This document shows positions 55,621 through 64,000 of a stretch of DNA of 64,000 nucleotides, piece by piece. The first letter of the stretch is position 1, and every line of letters begins with the position of its first letter. The stretch lies in contig NC_051130.1 of the NCBI RefSeq assembly GCF_014839805.1, positions 7,316,001 through 7,380,000 of the forward strand. Direction: 5' to 3'. The notes under the pieces are model-generated. The model was not told the DNA's origin and did no database searches. It saw only the letters and a program-made list of their open reading frames with translations. A program made the position numbers and the translations under genes. Source of the DNA: Manduca sexta (lineage: Eukaryota; Arthropoda; Insecta; Lepidoptera; Sphingidae).

Positions 55621-58337
55621 CAATACATGATACGGAGAGGAGAAAAAAAACACAGTTGTTTTTTATTGTTGTTTGGAGCATTTCATTTATATTCTCGTAA
55701 AATAAGGAATAAATTAATTGAAATTTTTATATGAATGCACAACCCTCTCAGGAATCATGATTTTCTTCTTTCCTCTTTTTTTTTCTTCTTTAGTACATGG
55801 TACAGAATGGTACAAAAATCAAAAGCATAATAATAACTTCCTCATACATCGTAAAATGTCAATGTAGCGTGTAGAATAATATATAATGTTTCTATTAAAA
55901 TACAGATCGATAGTTGTTAGCAGGAAAAATGATTTATCGTCTTGAGCTAGAATAAATATTATTATGTAAGTGCGCGCATCACAATAAAAACATAAGCCGT
56001 CTGACGCAGAAGCTGCTTTGTGACTAAAGTGTTATTTATGTTTTTTAAACTATCTTAACTGTTTTTTACTAAGATTATCTTGACTGAGTTTGTTACTAAA
56101 GAACCGTATTTACATACACTTAGATCTAACATTGCGTATCCAAGCACAACAAAAAGGAAACACTATTTTGAAACACTTGAGAAAGTCTATTTACTTTAAA
56201 TCCACGTAACGTACGAATTTACAGTGTAGAGCTAATACATTTTAGTCACGATACACCAAAGTACCATAATATTCGCATAAAAGAAAGTTGAGCCGTGTGG
56301 GGATGATTGGTATTCCGACGAGGCAAATAAACAGACAGTAGTGTTAAAGTTGTCATTTGTATCGCAGTTAAAAATAGAATCAATAATGATAAAAAGGAAA
56401 ACAATTTTGAGGTTATAGCAAACAATTTAATGATAATGATGTGAAGTGAATTTAGGAAAGCGATAGTGAATTGGACTTCTTCTGAACGTTGTTTTTAAAA
56501 ATAAGTATTATCCGTTATTTGATATATAATTTTGAGTGAATACTAACAATTGTTTATGAAGGATTGTTATTCGAATAAAAATAAAGGTAAGCATTGAATA
56601 TGGTTTAGTATTATGACTGAAAATAAATAATTCGATTCAAAATGCGAGTTCTTGATAAAACATTTTGTAAAATTAATTTATTTGAATATTACTCCATGTC
56701 GGTAAAAATACTGTTGTACTCTACAATTTACTCTATTCTCTGTTGTTCTTGAATAAAATAAAATATCGAATGATCTTTATGAAAATATAGTAAACCAACA
56801 TAATGATTCGTCGTAGTGTGTCCAATTTAGTCAACTGGCTTAATTTTTTTTTTTATAATCTCCGCCGACCACCTTTCTAAGACTAGTTTAGAACGAATGA
56901 GAACATCAAATTATATGTGACTCATAACCTAAAATCCTTTTTGGACATTTGTAGCTAACAATCATGCAATTTTAGAACAGGAGCATAGTGTGATCGAACA
57001 TAGTCCGGTTCCCAACATACCGCATTTTTTTTAAATTAAGTATATTAAAACATTATTAACTCAATTCAAATTATGCGGGTTTATACATCTGCGATCAAAA
57101 ACGACATTGCATCTGCGGCTGGTTCCAAATACACCATTATTTTAAAAATAGCTCAAATTTTTTGTAATGCCTCGTCATGAAGCCAACTTATTATATTAAG
57201 TATATAGAAATTTAGTGTACCATTGTTTGTAATGTTACACAACAGTTTGACGCTAAATGATTATAAACTTTATTCCTTTTTGCCTCTTGTTCCATTTTCA
57301 CAAGATTTTACTGAACTCAGTTGAAAATTCATTCTCCCCCAAAAGTTTCTTATACAAAAATTATATTGTTGAAAAATAATATACTATTTATTTATGCTAA
57401 ATCATTTCGTAATGATTTGAAACTTTGTAGCTTTACTAATACTTACTTGTCGATAGCATACATGTACTTACGTTAATTTAATTATACGGGCCATGGCAGA
57501 ACTCATTTTTTTTAACACTCACAATCCATGGTTGCAAAAAAAATGTTGTAATGTAAAAACATACAAGACATTTTTGTTTATTGTTTTACTATAAAATATG
57601 TTACAATTTAATAAAAAGTTTTTCCTTATTTCCTTCATGAAACGAATTTATGCAAATTTAAAAATAAAACGGCCCGCAATAGTTCCGTTACTTAGTTGGT
57701 TATTTACATTATATTTCACTAAAACTTATACTCACTTGCACTTGTTGAGAATAACATAAGTTTTGATATTTTTTTTAACTAATTGCACAATTTAGGAAGA
57801 TAACCACCTTAATGTTGAAGAACATAATAATACATTAAACTTATACCAATTATTAATTTTAATTAATTTCATATAATTTCCCTTCCAAAGTTCGAGTTAC
57901 TCTAACATACTTAATTTATTTATTTGTTGAACTAAGGAAAGGTAAAGTGATTTGTGAGATCAATATACACTTACGTAAAACCGCAGATGACAATGAACAC
58001 GTATGAAATCAATGATATTTGAAAAAATATATCATTGTATGAATTATGTACTCATAAAGTCCTCATCGTAATCTTTTTGACGTACAAAATTGATGAAAAT
58101 TACTTACCACAGCGTTATTATAAATAATCCTTAAAAACAATATTAAACGAAATAAACATATTTATAAAGGTCGACCCCCGATAATAACAAACATAAGAGG
58201 TCAGGTAAGTTAATAATAAGTACATTTTATTTAAGTAAGACCCCGAACTGGTCAGTCAGTAAAAAAAAATAGAATAATTAATAAAGATTTAATCGCGATT
58301 TGTTATTGTATATTACAAATGTATATAATATAATTGT
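55621..58337. other. 2.7-kb gene-poor stretch
   Basis: A+T-rich. No open frame above 60 codons, no splice-joined signal-peptide exon and no clear repeat found. It could hold distal regulatory DNA or an intron. Confidence 0.45.
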
Positions 58338-58435
58338 AAACGTAGATTGATATTGTAACTTTGACTCTGTCACCAATACCCTGGTCCACCTCGTAACCAC
58401 AGGGGCTGCAAAATCTTCGAAACGTCCGGAGAAAT
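58338..58435. repeat. Dispersed repeat, family Q (copy 3)
   Basis: TTGATATTGTAACTTTGACT, then GGGGCTGCAAAATCTTCGAA and ACGTCCGGAG as in the copies at 12570 and 49380. Confidence 0.55.
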
Positions 58436-58452
58436 TTATAATATAAAAAATC

Positions 58453-58768
58453 GCTGGTGGTTACTGGTGATAGGTCTCTTATATTTGAGAGTTCGCCTGG
58501 GTAGGTACCACCGCAATGTCTATTTCTGTCGCCAAGCTGCAGTGTGTAGTCACTGTTGTGTTCCGGTTTGAAGGATATTGTAGCCAGTGTAATTACTGGA
58601 CATAATAAGACTTAACATATCATGGCTCAGGAAGGCGAGCGCAGTGGTATATCAAAAAATACTTTGTAATTCAAGGTGTTGTATGGTGTTTCTACTATTT
58701 ATGGGCGGTCGTATCACTTACCATCAGGCGAACGGCAAGCTCGTCTCGTCATTCGAAGCAATAAAAAA
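58453..58768 (+). repeat. Dispersed repeat, family R (copy 2)
   Basis: Closely matches 18879-19194: GGGTAGGTACCACCGCAATG, ACTATTTATGGGCGGTCGTA and the same CAATAAAAAAA end. Confidence 0.65.
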
Positions 58769-59474
58769 ACCGTGGTAAAACCTGATTTTTTTTTTCAAAA
58801 CATAATATTCGCCTACACTGAGAAATCATTATAGCATATTGTTATTTGGTCGAAGTAATATTTCACGAAGTTTATGCAATGTATAATATACCGGGAGGTC
58901 GTAGTTCTATAATTAGCTATTGTTTCATTAAGAAACCAGTTGCTTTCTTTACAATTCGCAAGCCAGAAATATTTTGGTCTTAATTAGGTACTTTCTACAA
59001 AAAAATGCTTCAGTTCTTGCTTCCAAACCCCCGAGAATCCACACAGTTATAGAAATAATATCAGTCTAAGTGGAACGGTTTCACACACCATTTGATTTTA
59101 CGGTCACTTCACCATAGTTACCTTATAACACCTCAATGATTATTGATTCCAGCTGTGTCGACGGACTATTTAATATGACATTACCATCGGACTACCCGTT
59201 GTATTGTGTTGTATTATATTCTGCGCAAAAGTTCGAGAAATATCTATTTTCTAATTATATCGTAATTTAACTTAAAACAGATTTATGACATTAAAAACCT
59301 TAAACCTTACCATCAAATACCTTATAGTATAATCACGAATTTTGGGACTATAATCTTTTGTTTTGTGTTCCATATAATTGGAACTACAACAAATAACTAA
59401 TAATAACTCATCTTAGTTACTCGCTTGTAAGAAATTGCATCATTAATTGTAGATAGTTTTATATTCTATTGGCC
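58769..59474. other. Intergenic, nothing recognised
   Basis: No supported feature. Confidence 0.4.
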
Positions 59475-59660
59475 GTGACTCTGCCCGCGTGCTAAAGTTT
59501 TTCCCGGATAAATATTTTCCCGGCAAAAAATCCTATAGCACCCAGGACAAATGTAGCTTCCTATTAGTAAAATAATTTATAAATAGGTTCAGTATTTCTA
59601 AAGATTAGCCCCTTCAAACAAATACTCACATTTTTTTATCTTTATAATATTAGTACAGAT
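59475..59660 (-). mobile_element. Short non-autonomous Helitron
   Basis: Minus strand: head ATCTGTACTAATATTATAAA, internal TTTGTTTGAAGGGGCTAATC and AGGAAGCTACATTTGTCC, tail TTTAGCACGCGGGCAGAGTC. Confidence 0.65.
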
Positions 59661-61393
59661 TAATGTGTTGCATGCTTTGTTAGGAACAAACATCTTGCAA
59701 CCTTATATCCCACTCAATGTATTGATTTATTTCGAAACTTATAGCGACCCACTAAAATCCGATAAAAAATGTTAAATAAAAATAAATAATTATACCTGTT
59801 GGTCATGGCTTCCTCTAATACTAAAAGAGTTTTGGTCTTATTTCGAATTGGTGAACTTCCCATACTTATTAAATGTTAAGTACTTACTTCAAGTAGATAT
59901 TAGCTCGTCTTTTATTTTCAAATAGCAAGTCAGAGACAATTTGTGCATTATTTGAATGCACCCACACTCTAAAGAACTTATTTATTTATATCCATCCCAT
60001 GATGTGATAGCAACAATACTAAAACATTGCCATCATACTCAAATGTATCCTTCGAATTAAAAACTCAGTTATATTTCTGTTAGCCGAACCAAGATTGAAA
60101 CTATACGCCCTATATCTCGGCCAAGTCCAAAGGCATTAGTTGCAAGTATTGTTCTGAGTGTCATATACCTATAGATGTAGGTAATATTACATCAGGCATA
60201 ATGAATTAACTTCACATCGTTGTTTTCGCTGCCATCATCATTGCTAGTAGTATGTCAACATTACATAACAGCTTTCCTTGAAATAAACAGGTTCTCCATA
60301 ATGCCAAGCCCCCGAATTAAATCATAAACAATGTGTTATATAACTATTTGAGTGCTAATGTAAAACATAGAAATGAGTCAATATCCAAACTGAATCTAGT
60401 TTTAAAGAGCTCATTTGTTTAGCGATATTGAGATATGTGTAAATTTAACTTATTTTTCTAAAGCGTCTAAAACATTCTGATTCATTTCATACGTTTAGTT
60501 TACAGAGTAAGAAGTCATGACAAATTAATGATTTATATGATTGCATAAAAGGTGAACTTGTATAATATTTGGTATTATTAACACATCACGGATAAAAATC
60601 CGTGGTGCTTTACAACTGACTTTTCTATATAGTTGTAAATGTCTGCATAGTTAAGGTTCAAATGCCGCCTTAGTGCATTATTATTTTGTCTCTCGCTATA
60701 CCATCGACGAAAGTGTATAAACAATATTTCCAACCCCGCCCTATCTTTCTATTTGATTGTTTTCATTGCGGGATATAGACAAATTAGTGTTTCCTGATAC
60801 TCGCCGAGCTTCACCACTCGTTGTCATAAAATGCTTGCCACTGCTGAGCCTGGCTTACAGGAGTTGTAGTGATGGATGGAGGGCGGGAAAGTCTCTAACA
60901 CAAAATAGCTTAGTTTCGATTTTTAGCTGCTATGACATAATAGCCTCTTGAAGTTACAAGTCAACGAGTAATGATCTTAACACTAATATCAAAAACTGCA
61001 TATCGGTAATGAATACACAATAATATACAATCAGACTCATATCGTCAAGTGGGTGAGTGAGCAGACGTGAAAATCGTACTTCCTATTCGCTCATTCCCGT
61101 CCTATAGATTAAGGTAACTGACCGCCAATGACCGCCATTATGAGATAATTTCCAGTCCTGAAGAAATTGTGACAGTCTTCTCACAATTCAAGTGTTTGTG
61201 GCCTTTTCTCGAGATCGGACTCAGGACTTTAGCAGTTTCATAGACTGAGTAGGCTACCATTAAAAGTGCTTTTTCGAACCAAAAAACTTCCTACCCGAAT
61301 GTAAAAACGCCTATAGAAAAATTACGATTAAATACCTCTAATAGACTATTTTGTAACAACTTTATATTCAAACGAACCGTTTTATTATTTCAG
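59661..61393. other. 1.7-kb stretch, 5' region or intron of the next gene
   Basis: The non-coding first exon of the 61398 gene must lie here or further left; I could not place it. The open frame at 60757-60951 has no ATG-associated signal or domain. Confidence 0.4.
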
Positions 61394-61397
61394 AACC

Positions 61398-61667
61398 ATG
61401 GCAGGCGTAAAACTTCTTTTTACAATTATCGTCATAGCAATGGTGATATCGACTTGCAAAGGGGGTATTTTAGAAAATATATTCCAATACATCTTCCAGC
61501 AAGCGACGGGCAAGCGCAGTATCTCAGAAGCCATCACGGATTACCTCGACGTGGCATTTCCTAAGGACGATAAAGAGACAAGGGTAATGAAACACATATT
61601 TATGATGCTTTCTGATGAAGGTGATCACGAAAGTCAGGCTGCTGGGATGGAGTACCTCTTGGATTGA
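61398..61667 (+). CDS. Small secreted protein, unknown family
   Basis: One coding exon of 89 codons, preceded by acceptor TTATTTCAG four bases before the ATG, so the 5' UTR is spliced. Start context AACCATGG is strong. The signal peptide (VKLLFTIIVIAMVISTCKG) is followed by a hydrophobic helix (ILENIFQYIFQQATGKR) ending in a Lys-Arg site and then an acidic helical segment (SISEAITDYLDVAF, TRVMKHIFMMLSDEG) with end MEYLLD. Cleavage after GKR could release an amidated peptide from the preceding helix, since Gly before Lys-Arg is the amidation signal; this is inference. AATAAA at 61710. No cysteines besides the one in the signal peptide. Family not recognised. Confidence 0.7.
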   Translation: MAGVKLLFTIIVIAMVISTCKGGILENIFQYIFQQATGKRSISEAITDYLDVAFPKDDKETRVMKHIFMMLSDEGDHESQAAGMEYLLD

Positions 61668-62622
61668 TGATTTGTGAAGCCACTACGACGATATCAACCA
61701 CCAATATTTAATAAAATACATTGTATTCGGATGTATCGACGGAGATAAAATTTAGTACAAAATTCTCCACTGTTCGTTCACACGGAAAGTGGCTTTTATA
61801 ATTTAACTAAATAATTTATTTTAATATTAAGTATTGTTATAAAATTTTCTTGTCAACCAGCCAGATGCTAATTATATAAAATATTTTATGTACAATAAAC
61901 TTATTTAAGTAAAAAGATTTTTTAATTATCATCAGTACAATACTAAACCGACTAAACATTGTAACTCAACACACGCCACCAAATAGTACCAACAAAAGAA
62001 TTGCTCTTTAACAGCATGTAGGCGCAACATCGAACAAAAAGAAACAGTCTTTGGTATATGCACTGAAGACTACTATTAGAAATAAAAGATGAACAAACAA
62101 TGCACGTGTTGATTTCAAAGTATATTGAGGAAACGTATCGGTAATTGTTTTGTCTATTAATAATATGTGCAATAAATTCAGAACTTGTACCACGCCCGTC
62201 CTTGGTATGAGTATTATTTGAAAATTGTATATTCATATCATAGGACCAATGACAACAATACAATTATTTACATCTGGGTTTTAGCACATTTCATTACTTT
62301 TATGAAGTTATTTAATAGGCCCCTATTTCCCAATAATCATGTAAATTTTATTCTACACTTATTGTATTAAACAGCTAATGTTCTCTTTGATATTTTATTT
62401 AGGAGAATAGATTCGATAGTGACTTTTGTATTTGGTTGGCTTATACTTTTATGAGACGAGTAGCATTTACTCAAAAGATGTGAAATATGCCCTCAAGATA
62501 GATAGTGTGAATATAAATTCGACTTTATGGTTGGCTTTACGTGAGGTCAATATACTTATTAACTGTGGCTTCGAAAACTTTTTATTCATTACCGCGAATT
62601 ACGCTATTAATATTTAAATCGA
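61668..62622. other. Intergenic between convergent genes
   Basis: Overlapping opposed open frames at 61952-62617 are A+T-rich with no support. AATAAA of the minus-strand neighbour is at 62581-62586. Confidence 0.4.
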
Positions 62623-63527
62623 TTACATATGAGTGCACACAATACGCTCACGAATCTCAACACATCTTGTAACGGCACTTCGATGTTTCTTCGTTGTTAA
62701 TTTGACGAGGTATTTTAATTTTTCTCTCACTTCTTCACTTTCATCGCCTTTGTCTTCCATAGGTTCGTTCACATCCTTATCTTGACTATCATTAAGTTTA
62801 TCATTCCAAGCAGGAGGTCTCCTTAGATTGGTAAAAGGCGGCTGTTGGTATCCACATTCTAATCTTCCACCGCGTATCCTGCACCCTCCGTTCAACTCAA
62901 TTGGATTATTTTTGCTAATAGGTTTGCCAACATTCAAATTGTATCCACAAAGTACCCTGTCATCAACAACTCGGCACAAGGAACTATCAAAATCGTACGG
63001 ACAACAACGGTTACGAGGTCTCGGTGTCTGGACATTTTGATCTGGAACATTCTGTTGTAAATACTCATGTCGAACAGTCGGAGAACTTTGTATTTGATTT
63101 TCAATATCTTGACAATGTCTAGGTGTGGCCAATTTTAATGATATTATTAGTATCTAATAAACGAAAAAAAAACTAAATTATCACATCTACCTTACTTATT
63201 CGAATTACGTAGTAGACACAAGAAGGAAACATTTATGCAAATGTTTCTACTAATTTAAAATCGAAAGATTTTCTAATGGGGCAATTAAAGATAATTTTAT
63301 TAAATAACAAAAAGCTAAAGATAGGGACAATACGAACATAATTTTATTCATAAAACCGTTTAAAAATAAAAATCAACACAAACCGTACATATTTCGATGT
63401 ATCTCATCACGTTATCAAAGCCAACACAAATGCATTTTAATTAAAAATAATCGAATGTACGGTTAACAAAAATAACTTGGAAAGAAAAAAGGAAATTTAA
63501 AGCAAGTCGCAAAATTTTGATCCTCAT
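62623..63527 (-). CDS. Secreted Cys-rich protein with three C-x8-C modules
   Basis: The main exon is 62623-63153 (acceptor TTTATTAG). It starts ILIISLKLA, the end of a signal peptide, followed by TPRHCQDIENQ. A candidate first exon (63477-63527, MRIKILRLALNFLFSFQ, donor GTTATT, phase 0) would complete it to 193 residues; the donor is weak, but a TATATAAG box lies at 63601-63608. The mature protein has three similar modules, CRVVDDRVLC, CRIRGGRLEC and CVEIRERIVC, each C-x8-C with Arg at the sixth position after the first Cys, the first two followed by Gly-Tyr. An acidic, low-complexity linker separates modules 2 and 3. A CCPYDFDSSLC segment precedes module 1. Probably disulphide-stabilised and extracellular. 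I do not recognise the family. Confidence 0.7.
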
Positions 63528-63600
63528 TTCGTTTCCTGCTAAAATGATTATTTGCTAATATTGCAGCTTCCTATTTTTAAATAATCTTCACCGTACATTA

Positions 63601-63608
63601 CTTATATA
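63601..63608 (-). promoter_or_regulatory. TATA box (candidate)
   Basis: TATATAAG on the minus strand, 74 bp before the candidate ATG at 63527. Confidence 0.45.
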
Positions 63609-63815
63609 TGGAGTGAAACTGGAAATAGAGCTATACTATAATACGTATAAACAAAATCATTTTTAATGTTAAGGCGTCGTTAAATATTTTGTTGGATAGA
63701 TTACTCCGTAGAAGGGCTTTGGAAAAATCACGGGCACACGTATAAGCGTAGTATTAAACTTCCCAACTTATATTTACTGTACGAGAGATTACTTACTTTT
63801 TTCAATTTTATTTCA

Positions 63816-63998
63816 TCATTTCAGCAACCATATGATCGTCCGTTTTAATATTTTGTTTTCAATACCTAACTCTTCCACATTAATCAGGCTAAGATCAACT
63901 TCGTCTATGTTTACATTGTCTATTTCTATATCATTTTCATCTAAAAGATCTGACCACTCTTTATGCGCTTTAATAACACTTTTTGCCCATTCCCATAG
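63816..63998 (-). CDS. C-terminal end of an acidic reading frame, cut by the window edge
   Basis: A 60-codon frame enters from the right edge and ends at TGA (63816-63818, with a second TGA directly after). It reads LWEWAKSVIKAHKEWSDLLD, then a run rich in Asp, Glu, Asn and Ile (IEIDNVNIDEVDLSLI), ending KRTIIWLLK. Composition is protein-like and unusual for non-coding A+T-rich DNA, so this may be the last exon of a gene, or of a transposon gene, to the right. No motif recognised. Confidence 0.35.
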   Translation of the reverse strand, partial: LWEWAKSVIKAHKEWSDLLDENDIEIDNVNIDEVDLSLINVEELGIENKILKRTIIWLLK

Positions 63999-64000
63999 CT

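Noticed and set aside
60757..60951. 64-codon frame upstream of the secreted protein at 61398
   Set aside because: No promoter, splice signal or signal peptide; composition not distinctive.

Overview
The window looks like nuclear DNA from a moth or butterfly (Lepidoptera). It is A+T-rich, and its genes are split by GT/AG introns. TATA and TCAGT-type promoters and AATAAA signals frame short genes for secreted proteins, and the space between is filled with lepidopteran-type repeats: tRNA-headed SINEs, Lep1-type Helitrons, an R1-type LINE and a PIF/Harbinger transposon. No rRNA, CRISPR or operon-like structure is visible. Most genes have a tiny first coding exon (4 to 14 codons), so single-frame ORFs usually show only the second exon. 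I joined exons by reading splice sites by eye, so gene models are inferences except where stated.

Layout. 0-13 kb: two chemosensory-protein (CSP) genes on the minus strand, one cut by the window edge (339-519) and one complete with a non-coding first exon (10372-12169), then an orphan signal-peptide exon with its own promoter (12452-12593). 13-20 kb: repeats and one doubtful micro-gene. 20-30 kb: a small membrane protein (20195-20755) and three related minus-strand genes for secreted helical peptides (21386-22157, 22866-24255, 28632-29699). Two of these arose by local duplication, and the third was recovered by joining a 33-nt exon. 25-26.2 kb: a DNA transposon carrying eight copies of a 14-bp motif.

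30-40 kb: a two-exon secreted protein with a 2.1-kb intron full of repeats (30556-33020), a Tyr-rich secreted protein (33799-34137), and two glycine-rich paralogues (34891-35127, apparently without a usable exon 1; 38946-39905, complete), with a decayed zinc-finger-like locus between them. 40.8-44.6 kb: a Harbinger element with an apparently intact DDE transposase and a convergent MYB/SANT-like gene broken by three CAA-to-TAA-type stops. 45.8-47.9 kb: a 5'-truncated R1-clade LINE with a perfect 16-bp target-site duplication.

48-54 kb: glycine-rich genes (48408-49005, 49651-50246), a Gly/Tyr/His-rich gene (51643-52702) and a convergent Pro/Val-rich gene (52802-53702). These look like cuticle or extracellular-matrix proteins. 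54-61 kb is nearly gene-free. 61-64 kb: a small secreted protein (61398-61667), a Cys-rich secreted protein with three C-x8-C modules (62623-63527) and the end of an acidic reading frame running off the right edge.

Taken together, this is a region of small, fast-evolving extracellular proteins. The best candidates for undescribed biology are the three-member helical-peptide family, whose helix matches the cecropin spacing pattern but is not strongly cationic, and the transposon with the repeated 14-bp motif.
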